Shown here one piece after another: positions 24,108 to 33,163 of a DNA stretch of 54,580 nt. This DNA is from an uncultured Nitrospira sp. GTDB lineage: Bacteria; Nitrospirota; Nitrospiria; Nitrospirales; Nitrospiraceae. Position numbers and translations under genes: made by a program. Within the stretch, counting starts at the first letter, position 1; each line of letters opens with the position of its first letter. The notes beneath the pieces were generated by a model. It ran no database searches. It was not told the origin of the DNA and saw only the letters and a program-made list of their open reading frames with translations. The stretch is taken from assembly GCA_902500705.1 (NCBI GenBank), contig CABVRR010000004.1, forward strand, positions 19,343-73,922. Reading direction: 5' to 3'.

Positions 24108-24605
24108 GTGGCTGATCAGTTTTCATTTGATGTCGTATCGGAAATAAATATGCAGGAGCTGAAGAACGCACTGGATCAAGCGACAAAAGAAGTCAAACAG
24201 CGGTTCGACTTCAAGGACACCAAGACCGAGATCACGCTGAAGGAGAAAGAAAAAGAATTGGTGGTGGTCTCGGACGATGAATACAAACTGAATGCGGTAC
24301 AGGAGATCATCAAAGGGAAGTGTGTGAAGCGCGGGGTGTCGCTGAAAGCGTTTACCCAAGGCACGATCGAACCGGCGTTGAGCGGGACGGTACGGCAGGT
24401 GGCCAAGATTCAGAGTGGACTTGCATCGGATAAGGCGAAGGAGATCACAAAAGCGGTCAAAGATTCAAAATTGAAAGTCCAAGCACAAATTCAAGGCGAG
24501 CAAGTGCGAGTACTGAGCAAGAGTAAAGACGAATTGCAATCAGCAATCACGTTCTTGAAGGGCAAAGATTTTGAGGTCGATTTGCAATTTACGAACTATC
24601 GGTAG
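24108..24605 (+). CDS. yajQ: YajQ family nucleotide-binding protein
   Basis: The protein has 165 residues and starts at GTG 24108, with AAGGAGGAGG immediately upstream. An upstream in-frame ATG at 24084 lies before this site and is unlikely. YajQ signatures are VADQFSFDVVSEIN at the N-terminus, RFDFKDTKTEI, KCVKRGVSLKA and QVRVLSKSKDELQ. The fold is two RRM/ferredoxin-like halves. YajQ proteins bind nucleotides, and a Xanthomonas homologue is reported to bind cyclic di-GMP, which is notable given the many PilZ genes here. It is cytosolic. It lies 145 bases after cstA and is probably transcribed separately. Confidence 0.93.
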   Translation: MADQFSFDVVSEINMQELKNALDQATKEVKQRFDFKDTKTEITLKEKEKELVVVSDDEYKLNAVQEIIKGKCVKRGVSLKAFTQGTIEPALSGTVRQVAKIQSGLASDKAKEITKAVKDSKLKVQAQIQGEQVRVLSKSKDELQSAITFLKGKDFEVDLQFTNYR

Positions 24606-24751
24606 GCACGATACAGAAACGGGTTATCAATGACCTACTCGGTTGATTGTCCATGCGCTATGTGGAATTGCACATGTGTTGGTAGCCGGTCTTTGCCGTG
24701 ATCTTGCCGGGTAGCCGGTTCGAACATTCCGAAGATTTTTGAACACCATTC

Positions 24752-25768
24752 ATGACAAACTTTCTCGCGGCCGTTGTCCTCGCCGCCTCTCTCGTCGGAT
24801 GTACTCGCAGCGATCCGATCGTCGTCATTCAACTCCATCCAAACAATCCGGATATCATCTATGTGGCGACGAACGACTATATTTATAAGACTCGTGACGG
24901 CGGGCGGACGTGGACGAACCTCTCGCGAGGCATGAGTCATTCCCGCGTGATTGCGATGGCAATCGATCCTATTTATCCCGCGACGGTTTATGCGGGCACG
25001 AAGGGAGATGCTGTTTACAAAAGTCATGACGGAGGGCAACGCTGGACCTCGATGCGATCCGGGCTTGATGATGCGACAATAACCTCGGTAGCGAACCAGT
25101 TTCTCTTCGATCCTGCCGATTCACAGCACATCTTTCTCGCCACAACGATGGGCGTATTCGAGACCAAAAACGGCGGCGAGCAATGGACCAAGAAAATGGA
25201 GGGCATGAAGGAAGTGTTGATGGTCGTGACGCTGGGCATGGACCCGACCAGGCCGTATATGTTGTATGCCGGAACCAGCGGCGGCGTCTATAAGTCCATC
25301 GATCGGGCCGATCATTGGGACAAAGTGAACAATGGACTGGTTCCTGCGGCCATGCTGAAAACGTCAAGGGCACTGAACGTTACATCAATTCTCGTTGATC
25401 CATTCGAGCCCGATACCGTCTATGCCGCGACGCTTGCGGGACTGTATAAAACAACGGATGCAGCCAAGTCTTGGACGCGAATCGGACAGGCACTTCCTGA
25501 TCAGATGATTGTCGGCATGGTGCTTGATCGAGCGCGTCGAGGCGTGATCTATATCACGGGGCGAGATGGTGTGCATCGAAGTGACGATGCCGGCGTGACA
25601 TGGAAGCTGATTAACAGTGGGTTTGTGACCACCAACATCAGATCCATCGCGCAAAGTGCAGTGGATCCAAAGGTGCTCTATGTCGGCACGAACGGCAGCG
25701 GCTTGTACCGCAGCGCAGATACAGGAGAGACGTGGGAACGGATGTCAGTGGTCGGCGGTAAGCCGTAA
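24752..25768 (+). CDS. Lipoprotein with BNR/Ycf48-like beta-propeller repeats
   Basis: The 338-residue protein begins with a lipoprotein signal: hydrophobic residues ending in LVGC with Cys about 17. The mature part contains seven Asp-box type repeats, each ending in a (S/T)-x-D-x-G-x-x-W pattern. Examples are YKTRDGGRTW, YKSHDGGQRW, FETKNGGEQW, YKSIDRADHW and YRSADTGETW. These suggest a seven-bladed beta-propeller anchored in the envelope. Relatives are annotated as photosystem assembly factor Ycf48-like or glycosyl-hydrolase BNR proteins, but no glycosidase residues are evident. It converges with the repeat protein gene at 25777, leaving 8 bases between stop codons. It may bind or assemble an envelope or respiratory complex, which is unproven. 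Confidence 0.85.
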   Translation: MTNFLAAVVLAASLVGCTRSDPIVVIQLHPNNPDIIYVATNDYIYKTRDGGRTWTNLSRGMSHSRVIAMAIDPIYPATVYAGTKGDAVYKSHDGGQRWTSMRSGLDDATITSVANQFLFDPADSQHIFLATTMGVFETKNGGEQWTKKMEGMKEVLMVVTLGMDPTRPYMLYAGTSGGVYKSIDRADHWDKVNNGLVPAAMLKTSRALNVTSILVDPFEPDTVYAATLAGLYKTTDAAKSWTRIGQALPDQMIVGMVLDRARRGVIYITGRDGVHRSDDAGVTWKLINSGFVTTNIRSIAQSAVDPKVLYVGTNGSGLYRSADTGETWERMSVVGGKP

Positions 25769-25776
25769 AGTTTGGA

Positions 25777-26889
25777 CTATCGTCTTTGATTGTTCAGGTC
25801 GGAATCGCCGATAGAGGCACCGACTCCTCGTCGTGAAAGTGTTGACGCTCCTTCACGATTTTGCGCGCTGTCGACTTCGAATCCCGTGCTGCTGGACATG
25901 GAGGTATCTTGTATCTCTGTTCCCGGTCGATGCGGGAGGTGACTGTCGTGCACATCATCCCCTCTCCGTGGGCGAAGAGATTCCCCCACATTGCTGTAGG
26001 GGGACACCGAGGCTCCGATGTCCGCACCGAACTGTGAATTTAACTTGGTGTCTTCGATATCTCCTCCAATCCGTGAGCGTAAGGTCGTATCGTGAATTTC
26101 CATCCCGGTCGGTGCCGAAGACGGAGGTTTTTTAGTTCGGAATTCGTTCTTGATCGCGTCCTCGTCTTCTTGGATCTGCACTTTGGTTCGACTACTGGTT
26201 TCGTAGTCGACATCGGCGAGACCTCGCTGGGCCTCATTCAATTTGTCCAGACGCGCTTTGAGGCGAAACAGGTCTTCACGCGCACGCGCGACCGTGCCGA
26301 CGATTTCGCTGAGCGTATATTGGCGTGCAAATGTGCCGAGTTTCGGAGCTGATCCTGGGCCGCCACCGAGGCCGCCGTTCCCAGTTCCATTGCCAGGGCT
26401 GGTCCCAGGAGTTCCGTCGGCACGGCTGCCGATACCGAATCCAGCGGAATTGTAGATGCCTTTTTGCTGAACTGCTTGAAGGACGTGATTCGCTTCATCA
26501 ATCAAATCAACGATTTGTTCAGGCGCATCGCTCGTGGTTAAGCAGCATGAGACGAATGTCCTATAGCGATCTGAAAATTTGGAAGCGGCATTCTGCAATT
26601 CCACGATCTTGATCAGATGACGATCTGAGAGATCAAAGCCCTGCTGGCGCGCATTTTCTCGGAAAGATTCTGCTGCTTGCTGGTCGTAAAGAGGTTCGCA
26701 ATCAGAGCTCTTTTTCGTCGAGATCTGCTGGTCTGGCGTCTTGCCTGAACACCAATAAACCGGTGCCGGTTGGTTGAGAGGGTTGTCGAGATTGAAATCC
26801 TTCGCGTCGACCTGTTCCATGCAGAGGAACGGAATGAAAAGGAATAGAAATAATCCTGAGCATGAGAAAGACGAATGGTATCGGGTCAT
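25777..26889 (-). CDS. Secreted protein with degenerate C-terminal repeats
   Basis: The 370-residue product begins with a signal peptide (hydrophobic core LFLFLFIPFLC, cleavage likely near VDA). Five Cys follow in the first 120 residues, including a CC pair. A helical region, a Gly-rich linker (about 158-181) and a charged coiled-coil-like segment (about 200-250) come next. The last 109 residues consist of imperfect units of about 13 residues with the pattern G-x-(D/E)-(I/V)-x-D-(S/T)-x-(L/M)-x4-G, for example IHDTTLRSRIG, IEDTKLNSQFG and IQDTSMSSSTG. I do not recognise the family. It is probably exported to the periplasm or outer membrane. It is convergent with the BNR lipoprotein gene. Codon use matches its neighbours. 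Confidence 0.78.
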   Translation of the reverse strand: MTRYHSSFSCSGLFLFLFIPFLCMEQVDAKDFNLDNPLNQPAPVYWCSGKTPDQQISTKKSSDCEPLYDQQAAESFRENARQQGFDLSDRHLIKIVELQNAASKFSDRYRTFVSCCLTTSDAPEQIVDLIDEANHVLQAVQQKGIYNSAGFGIGSRADGTPGTSPGNGTGNGGLGGGPGSAPKLGTFARQYTLSEIVGTVARAREDLFRLKARLDKLNEAQRGLADVDYETSSRTKVQIQEDEDAIKNEFRTKKPPSSAPTGMEIHDTTLRSRIGGDIEDTKLNSQFGADIGASVSPYSNVGESLRPRRGDDVHDSHLPHRPGTEIQDTSMSSSTGFEVDSAQNREGASTLSRRGVGASIGDSDLNNQRR

Positions 26890-27192
26890 AGATATATTCT
26901 CTAATTGTAATCCTTGGAAGTCAATGAAACTCTACGAGTTTGATGGGTGAAGAAAAAATCGAGGTTCGTCACAGGGGAGGTGGCATAACTTATTATCATT
27001 TCAAAGTAAATTGTTCGAATGTGGGCCTGCTCGACGTAACGTTAGACGTCTTTTTCTGCTGGCGAATTTAGCCAATATTCAGTTCCCGACAAGACTGTTG
27101 ACAACCAAAAATGCGAGAGTATACTTCGTCAGGTGGAGTGAAATCCCAAATAATGGGGGAGTAGAATTTTCGAGAAGTATTCACATGTTTCA
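26890..27192. other. Intergenic region before the dcw cluster
   Basis: Divergent leader region between the repeat protein gene and rsmH. It holds the strong promoter listed separately at 27098-27125. No mraZ gene is present in any frame. A small inverted repeat (GACGT with ACGTC, 27033-27050) followed by five T lies upstream of the promoter and has no gene to terminate on the plus strand. Confidence 0.6.
27098..27125 (+). promoter_or_regulatory. Promoter of the dcw cluster
   Basis: A perfect TTGACA (27098-27103) and TATACT (27120-27125) are 16 bases apart. Transcription would begin near 27132. This is the best sigma70-type promoter seen in the window and lies just before rsmH, the first gene of the division and cell-wall cluster. 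Confidence 0.75.
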
Positions 27193-28086
27193 GTGCTTAC
27201 TCAGGAAGTGCGTTTTTGGCTTGTTTTTGAGCGAGCGGCGACCATCCTCGATTGTACGGTGGGGTATGGTGGGCATGCTGAGATGATCTTAACATCTAGT
27301 CCAGCTGGCTCGATAGTCATAGGGCTGGACCGAGATGCGCAGGCCATTGATTTCTCACGGCGGCGATTGAGTCAATTTGGAGACCGCGTTGTGTTGCGAC
27401 ATGGAAACTATTGGGACCTGAAGTCGCACCTTGCTGAGGCAGGTATTGAGAAAGTCGATGGCGTGCTTTTGGATTTTGGGATTTCTTCTCCGCAGCTGGA
27501 TGATCCCTCGAGAGGGTTCAGCTTTCAGCGAGAGGGCCCGCTTGATATGCGCATGGACCAAACGGCTGGCCAAACGGCCGCGGATCTAGTGAACAGCAGC
27601 CCTGAGCACGAACTCGCGGACCTGATCTTTCAGTACGGCGAGGAACGATATGCTAGGCGGATTGCTCGGGCAATTGTGCAGGAAAGGGAGCATCGTCCGG
27701 TTGAGACTACGGGAGCGCTCGTGGCCATCATCGCTCGGTCCGTCCCGGCGCCGTATCGCCATGGACGGATCCATTGTGCGACGCGGACGTTTCAGGCGCT
27801 TCGCATCGCTGTGAATCATGAGCTGGAGTTTTTGGAGTCGTCGCTTCGAGATGCAGCGGAGGTATTAGCTGTAGGGGGAAGAGTCTGTGCAATTTCCTTT
27901 CATTCTCTCGAAGATCGTATTGTGAAGCATACGTTCCGTTCTTTATCGCAAGGGGAGGGGGCTCCCTTTGCGACGCTCACCAAAAAACCGGTCCTTTCTT
28001 CTCAGGAAGAGTGTGAGGCCAATCCCCGATCACGTAGTGCAAAATTACGAGTCACTGAACGTCAACCGACTATGAGGCTTGTATGA
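27193..28086 (+). CDS. rsmH: 16S rRNA (cytosine(1402)-N(4))-methyltransferase RsmH
   Basis: The enzyme methylates N4 of C1402 in 16S rRNA. The SAM-binding loop is CTVGYGGHAE, followed by GLDRDAQAI, DGVLLDFGISSPQLDDPSRGF, LDMRMD and, near the C-terminus, AISFHSLEDRIVKHTF. The conserved N-terminal motif of the family (H-x-P-V-L-x-x-E-V) is HVSVLTQEV here, and its first residues lie upstream of the GTG at 27193. The frame stays open back to 27154 but contains no ATG, GTG or TTG there. An ATT at 27166, five bases after GGGGGAG, could be the true start. It is the first gene of the dcw cluster and overlaps ftsL by 4 bases. Confidence 0.88.
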   Translation: MLTQEVRFWLVFERAATILDCTVGYGGHAEMILTSSPAGSIVIGLDRDAQAIDFSRRRLSQFGDRVVLRHGNYWDLKSHLAEAGIEKVDGVLLDFGISSPQLDDPSRGFSFQREGPLDMRMDQTAGQTAADLVNSSPEHELADLIFQYGEERYARRIARAIVQEREHRPVETTGALVAIIARSVPAPYRHGRIHCATRTFQALRIAVNHELEFLESSLRDAAEVLAVGGRVCAISFHSLEDRIVKHTFRSLSQGEGAPFATLTKKPVLSSQEECEANPRSRSAKLRVTERQPTMRLV

Positions 28087-28418
28087 AGACCGTTGCCGTT
28101 TTTGTAGGGCTCTGTCTCGTGTTTGTCTTTGTGTGGGAGCGCGTCGATGTGGTTCGAGTCGGTTATCAAATCGAACGATTGAAGCGCGATAAGATAGTGC
28201 TGGAACGTCAACGAGATGAGCTCCGCGTCAAGTTTTCTGCATTGAGTGCGTCCGACCGAATCGCAAAATTGGCGACCGAAAAACTTGGTATGAATCCGCC
28301 TCAGCAAGGGCAGATCGTTGTGGTGCAGTCCAGGCCTAATAATGATGTCTATCCTTCAGATGTTGTGCCGGTTGAATTGAAACTTGCCAAGAATGATCTT
28401 CCCATCGGGAGGTTCTAG
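28083..28418 (+). CDS. ftsL: Cell division protein FtsL
   Basis: The protein has 111 residues. It has an N-terminal membrane helix (about 3-20) and a short helical coiled-coil region with leucine-type spacing (YQIERLKRDKIVLERQRDEL). The sequence ASDRIAKLATEKLGMNPPQ, typical of FtsL and related division proteins, follows. FtsL forms a complex with FtsQ and FtsB in the divisome and helps to activate FtsW and FtsI. The assignment rests on size, topology and position between rsmH and the class B penicillin-binding protein gene. ATG 28083 overlaps the rsmH stop (ATGA), and its stop overlaps the next GTG start by one base. FtsL proteins are poorly conserved, so direct sequence support is moderate. 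Confidence 0.82.
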   Translation: MKTVAVFVGLCLVFVFVWERVDVVRVGYQIERLKRDKIVLERQRDELRVKFSALSASDRIAKLATEKLGMNPPQQGQIVVVQSRPNNDVYPSDVVPVELKLAKNDLPIGRF

Positions 28419-30136
28419 TGGCCGGTTCTTTTTCTCGTGGTCGTCGGTATGCCCTGCTGCTGTTGCTGTTGTGCGGCTTTGGAGTCGTGTTGTTCCGACT
28501 GGTTACGTTGCAAGTGTTGCGAGCAGATGAACTTTCGGTCAAGGCGGATCGGCAGCATCAGAAGACGGTATCGCTGGAAGGAGCTCGTGGCACGATTGTC
28601 GATCGACATGGCAAGATTTTAGCCGTGAATGTAGAAGTGCAGTCCGTATTCGGAGTCCCCAGCGAGGTTGATAATCCGCTCAAGACCGCTCGGCAGTTAT
28701 CGCCGATTCTGCACATGAAAACCGATGAGTTGGAGAAAAAGCTTCGACAGAATCGCAATTTCGTCTGGTTGGCCAGAAAGTTGGAGCCTGAGCAAGGGCA
28801 TCAGCTCGATCGTGTATCGCTTGATGGAGTCGGGGTAGTGATGGAGGGGAGACGCTTCTACCCCAAAGGGCCGCTTTTAGCCCATGTGTTGGGTTTTTCA
28901 GGAATGGACGGGGAAGGGTTGGAAGGTGTCGAACATCGCTACGAATCATATTTGCATGGTGAAAAGCAGAAAATGGTGCTGCAGGTGGATGGCCTGAGGC
29001 GTGCGGTATTCCCGAAGGAAATGACGGAGCGGAGCCCGACGCCTGGTCATAGCCTGACCCTGACGATCGATGAGGTTATTCAATATATTGTTGAGCGAGA
29101 GCTTGAGGATGCAGTCGTCCGTGCGCGGGCAAAGTCAGGAACAATGATTGTGCTTGATCCAAAGACCGGAGCGGTGTTGGCTATGGCGGTGAGCCCGCGG
29201 TTTGACCCGAATGCGATGTCCGCTCTCAGCCCTGATCGCTGGCGAAATAGGGCGCTGACGGATGCCTATGAGCCAGGGTCAACGATGAAGGTGATGATGG
29301 CCGCCGCCGCCATTGAGGAGCGGATCGTACGGCCGAATACGATGGTATTTGGAGAATATGGTCGCATGGCGATTGCGAACACCGTGATTCATGATCATGA
29401 GCGATTGGGGTGGGTCTCTTTTGCGCAGGTGATTCAGAAGTCCAGCAATATTGGGGCTGCAAAGACCGGTATGGCACTGGGAGAGCAGCGGCTCTATCGA
29501 TATCTTCAGTCATTCGGTTTCGGACAGCGAACGGAGATCGATCTTCCCGGGGAAGGGGTCGGGTTGGTGAGAAGTCCAAAAGACTGGGGTCGTCGTTCGG
29601 TTGCGTCAATTTCCATGGGGCAAGAGATCGGAGTGACTCCGTTGCAAATGGCATCTGCGATTGCAGCCATTGCCAATGGGGGTGTTTTGATGAAGCCGTA
29701 TGTGGTTTCAGAAATACGAGATGCGAACGGCCATATTTTGAAGCAGGTAACTCCCCAAGCCAAGCGGCAAGTCATCTCTTCAGAGACGGCTCGCAGCATA
29801 ACAAAGATTCTCGAAGGTGTCGTGACCGACGGTACGGGGGCAAAGGCGGCCATCCCGGGGTTTCGCGTGGCCGGGAAAACCGGGACGGCCCAAAAGATCG
29901 ACTCCAGAACCGGTGCCTATTCACCCTCTCAATATGTGGCGTCTTTTACAGGGTATGTGCCGGCAGAGAGCCCTCAACTTGCCATGATCGTGGTGATCGA
30001 TGAACCGCAAGGTGATCGGTTGGGTGGGACGATCGCCGCTCCGGTATTTAGCCGTGTCGGGGAGCAGGCGTTAGGCTACTTGGGTGTGCCGTCGAGTGCG
30101 CCGGTTACGCTGGCGATGCTTTCACAGAAACCATGA
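28418..30136 (+). CDS. ftsI: Peptidoglycan D,D-transpeptidase FtsI (class B PBP)
   Basis: The 572-residue protein has one N-terminal membrane helix (about 10-32), a non-catalytic dimerisation domain with RGTIVDRHG (57-65), and a transpeptidase domain. The catalytic triad motifs are SxxK at Ser288-Lys291 (EPGSTMKVM), SxN at 342-344 (KSSN) and KTG at 487-489 (AGKTGTAQ). It cross-links septal peptidoglycan during division. There are no C-terminal PASTA domains. It begins at GTG 28418, overlapping the ftsL stop by one base. The murE gene follows 19 bases later. Its length and motif order are normal for FtsI/PBP3. Confidence 0.95.
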   Translation: MAGSFSRGRRYALLLLLLCGFGVVLFRLVTLQVLRADELSVKADRQHQKTVSLEGARGTIVDRHGKILAVNVEVQSVFGVPSEVDNPLKTARQLSPILHMKTDELEKKLRQNRNFVWLARKLEPEQGHQLDRVSLDGVGVVMEGRRFYPKGPLLAHVLGFSGMDGEGLEGVEHRYESYLHGEKQKMVLQVDGLRRAVFPKEMTERSPTPGHSLTLTIDEVIQYIVERELEDAVVRARAKSGTMIVLDPKTGAVLAMAVSPRFDPNAMSALSPDRWRNRALTDAYEPGSTMKVMMAAAAIEERIVRPNTMVFGEYGRMAIANTVIHDHERLGWVSFAQVIQKSSNIGAAKTGMALGEQRLYRYLQSFGFGQRTEIDLPGEGVGLVRSPKDWGRRSVASISMGQEIGVTPLQMASAIAAIANGGVLMKPYVVSEIRDANGHILKQVTPQAKRQVISSETARSITKILEGVVTDGTGAKAAIPGFRVAGKTGTAQKIDSRTGAYSPSQYVASFTGYVPAESPQLAMIVVIDEPQGDRLGGTIAAPVFSRVGEQALGYLGVPSSAPVTLAMLSQKP

Positions 30137-30155
30137 TCCTGCATGAGAAATATCG

Positions 30156-31658
30156 ATGACTTTGGCGACGCTCCTTCAAGCGCTGGAAGGACAGGTGGCG
30201 ATCCTTGACCGTCATGGAAATTTAGACGTGCCTGTAAGCACGATCACCGATGATTCTCGGGCCGTCTTGCCCCACAGTCTTTTTGTGGCCGTGAAAGGCG
30301 AACGAGTCGATGGGCATGAATTTATTTCGGCGGCAATAAAAAAGGGAGTGGCTGCATTGATCACTCAGCAGCCGGTGAGCGAGCGGTCGCTTCCGTTCGT
30401 TCAAGTCGATGACTCTAGAAAGGCGCTGGGCTTGCTGGGAAGCCGCTTTCATGGAGATCCGTCGGCGCACATTCGGATGATCGGTGTGACCGGGACGAAC
30501 GGAAAAACCACGACAACGTATATCTGCAAAGCATTGTTGGAGGCCATGGAGAACCCAGTCGGGTTGATCGGAACCGTCGCCTATCAAATGGGCGAGCGCA
30601 CCATGCCGGCAACGCACACGACGCCTGGGTCCCTTGAGCTGCAGCAACTCCTTGTCGAGATGGTTGCCGGTGGGTGTTCCGCCGTCGTGATGGAAGTATC
30701 CTCTCACGCCTTGGCGCAGGATCGTACCAGCGGATGCGAATATGACGTCGCAGTCTTTTCGAACCTCACGCAGGATCATCTCGACTTTCACAAGACCATG
30801 GAAGAATACTTTCAGGCAAAACTGAAACTGTTTACCGGACTGAAGGGAGGACAGAAGGCGAACAAGCGAGCGATCATCAACATCGATGATCCCTATGGGC
30901 CTCGTATCGTTGAGCGTTGTCCTGTTCCGGTGTGGACCTATTCCGTAAAGAATAAGGCGGATCTGCGCGCTGAAACGGTACGGTTGTCTCTTCAAGGAAC
31001 AACCTTTACCGCCGTGACCCCAGCCGGGAGCTTCCCTGTCGAGAGTCACCTTGTGGGTGAGCACAACGTTTACAACCTGCTCGCTGCCATTGGGGTGGCC
31101 CTTCACGAAGGGGCCACTCTCCAGCACATTCGTCAGGCTGTCACGAGAGTCTTAAACGTGCCGGGACGGTTCGAGCGCGTAATGGCGGGCCAGTCGTTTA
31201 CAGTGGCTGTCGATTATGCCCATACCGAAGATGCCCTTATTCGATTGCTGACGGCGGCGCAAACACTACAAGCCGGACGTATCATTACAGTCTTTGGGTG
31301 CGGCGGAGATCGTGACCGAGGCAAGAGGCCGAAGATGGGAGCAGCGGCCGTGCGTTACAGCGACGTCGTGATCTTAACCTCGGACAATCCCAGAACTGAG
31401 GATCCACTCTCCATTCTGGAACAGGTCGAGGTGGGAGTGATCGAGGCGTTGCGACAACGGCCACAGGTTCGGTATCGAAAAGTGCCTGATCGACGGGAAG
31501 CCATCGAAGAAGCGGTGCGGGAGGCTCAGGGTGCGGACATGGTGTTGATCGCCGGTAAGGGACACGAAGACTACCAGATCCTCGGCACGAAGAAGATACA
31601 TTTCGACGATCGTGAGGTGGCGCGCGATGCCATCGAACGACTGGGGATTCGCGTCTAG
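30156..31658 (+). CDS. murE: UDP-N-acetylmuramoyl-L-alanyl-D-glutamate ligase (DAP-adding) MurE
   Basis: The 500-residue cytosolic Mur ligase has the ATP-binding loop GVTGTNGKTTT near residue 110, the Mur ligase central domain with MEVSSHAL and SNLTQDHLDFH, and the C-terminal domain. The amino-acid selectivity motif is DNPR (context SDNPRTEDP), as in enzymes that add meso-diaminopimelate rather than lysine. This fits a Gram-negative type cell wall. It forms UDP-MurNAc-tripeptide in the step before MurF. ATG 30156 follows ftsI by 19 bases without a strong ribosome binding site, so coupling to the upstream message is likely. Confidence 0.96.
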   Translation: MTLATLLQALEGQVAILDRHGNLDVPVSTITDDSRAVLPHSLFVAVKGERVDGHEFISAAIKKGVAALITQQPVSERSLPFVQVDDSRKALGLLGSRFHGDPSAHIRMIGVTGTNGKTTTTYICKALLEAMENPVGLIGTVAYQMGERTMPATHTTPGSLELQQLLVEMVAGGCSAVVMEVSSHALAQDRTSGCEYDVAVFSNLTQDHLDFHKTMEEYFQAKLKLFTGLKGGQKANKRAIINIDDPYGPRIVERCPVPVWTYSVKNKADLRAETVRLSLQGTTFTAVTPAGSFPVESHLVGEHNVYNLLAAIGVALHEGATLQHIRQAVTRVLNVPGRFERVMAGQSFTVAVDYAHTEDALIRLLTAAQTLQAGRIITVFGCGGDRDRGKRPKMGAAAVRYSDVVILTSDNPRTEDPLSILEQVEVGVIEALRQRPQVRYRKVPDRREAIEEAVREAQGADMVLIAGKGHEDYQILGTKKIHFDDREVARDAIERLGIRV

Positions 31659-31681
31659 CCAGCCGTACCAGGGGCTGGTCG

Positions 31682-33148
31682 ATGCACGGAAGCATCTATA
31701 TGACGCTGTGTACTGTCCAAGAATTGCGGGAAATCCTCGACGCGCGGGTCGTGGTCGGCGAAGGGATCGGTTGGGCAACGCACCGTATCCGGAGAATCTG
31801 TCTCGATACGCGGACTCTTCAACCCGGTGACCTTTTTCTGGCATTGCGAGGTGATCGATTTGACGGCCACGACTTCGTGACGACCGCATTGTCGCGCGGC
31901 GCGGTCGGGGCCATTGTCCTCGATTCCTATGACGTGTCAGGACTGACGTTGAAGCGTCGCTCAAAGCGGCCTCAACCATTTATCTTTGGCGTCAAGGATA
32001 CCCTCTATGCCTATCAACAGCTGGCCACATACCATAGAAACCGATTCCTTATTCCCATCGTGGCGGTCACGGGAAGCAACGGAAAGACGACGACGAAAGA
32101 CATGGTCGCCGGCGTCATGGCCCGTCGCTGGAAGATCCTCAAAACCGAAGGCAATCTGAACAATCGTGTGGGGGTTCCGCAGACACTGCTCCGTCTCAGC
32201 AACCACCATAAGGGGGCGGTCATCGAGATGGGGGTGGATAATGTCGGTCAGACTACCAGGTTGTGCGAAATAGTTCGTCCCACGATCGGAATTATTACGA
32301 ACATCGGCCCAGACCACTTGGAGTTTTTTGGAACCATGGAGAGATCGGCTCAAGCAAAAGCGGAGCTGCTCGATCTGTTGCCTTCCAATGGGACAGCAAT
32401 TCTGAACGCAGATGATTCGTACTATGAGTATCTCGCTGCGCGCGCTCGATGTCGGGTGATCTCGTTCGGCTTGTCATCCAAGGCCGACGTTCGTGCAATG
32501 GATGTGAAATCAGACGGACGGCATGGAACGACGTTTCGTCTTCTCCTCCCTGGAATGACACGGCGAACCACGGTTCGTATTCGAGTCCAGGGGGAGCACA
32601 ACGTCATGAATGCGTTGGCTGCCGGCGCAGTGGGTTCAGTGTTGGGTGTGCCTGGAGGAGTGATCGCGCAGGGACTGTCTCGTTTCCGACCTGCTGCCAT
32701 GCGGTCGCAGATGTTCGTCAGTCAAGGCGTGAAGCTGATTGTCGATTGTTACAATGCCAATCCGGCTTCCATGAAAGCAGCGGTCCAACTGCTTGCACAA
32801 ACAGGCGTCAAACGAAAGCGAATCGCTGTTCTCGGAGACATGCTGGAACTCGGCCCGAATGCCGTACAGATGCACGAGGACGTCGGGAAATTTCTGGCAG
32901 GTCAGGGCATCGATCAGCTCGTGGCTTGTGGTGCACTAGGGCGGAGTTTCGCCACTGGGGCGAAACAGGGGGGGGTCGATCAATCCCATATTCTCGAAGT
33001 GCCGGACGCACGAACTGCCGCCACGGTCGTCAAAACAGTCGTCAAGCCTGGCGATGCCGTGCTGATCAAAGCCTCGCGCGGCATGCAGTTGGAGCTGGTC
33101 GCCGATGCACTTCAGGGCACAACAGGGAAGGCACGCAAGGCTTCGTAA
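31682..33148 (+). CDS. murF: UDP-N-acetylmuramoyl-tripeptide-D-alanyl-D-alanine ligase MurF
   Basis: The 488-residue Mur ligase has the ATP loop VTGSNGKTTTKDM (near residue 125), a central GPDHLEFFGTMER segment and VDCYNANPASM in the C-terminal half. It adds D-Ala-D-Ala to the UDP-MurNAc-tripeptide. The start could be ATG 31682, which follows an AGGGGC stretch, or ATG 31700 (MTLCTVQEL), which begins the conserved N-terminal domain more directly. The gene lies 23 bases after murE and 15 bases before mraY, as expected for a continuous dcw message. Confidence 0.95.
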   Translation: MHGSIYMTLCTVQELREILDARVVVGEGIGWATHRIRRICLDTRTLQPGDLFLALRGDRFDGHDFVTTALSRGAVGAIVLDSYDVSGLTLKRRSKRPQPFIFGVKDTLYAYQQLATYHRNRFLIPIVAVTGSNGKTTTKDMVAGVMARRWKILKTEGNLNNRVGVPQTLLRLSNHHKGAVIEMGVDNVGQTTRLCEIVRPTIGIITNIGPDHLEFFGTMERSAQAKAELLDLLPSNGTAILNADDSYYEYLAARARCRVISFGLSSKADVRAMDVKSDGRHGTTFRLLLPGMTRRTTVRIRVQGEHNVMNALAAGAVGSVLGVPGGVIAQGLSRFRPAAMRSQMFVSQGVKLIVDCYNANPASMKAAVQLLAQTGVKRKRIAVLGDMLELGPNAVQMHEDVGKFLAGQGIDQLVACGALGRSFATGAKQGGVDQSHILEVPDARTAATVVKTVVKPGDAVLIKASRGMQLELVADALQGTTGKARKAS

Positions 33149-33163
33149 CGGATCTTCATAACT

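Noticed and set aside
27033-27055. Hairpin with five T upstream of the dcw promoter
   Set aside because: The stem is only 5 bp with an 8-base loop, and no plus-strand gene precedes it.
27011-27286. 91-codon plus-strand open frame overlapping the rsmH start
   Set aside because: It reads the rsmH region in another frame and has no protein family features.
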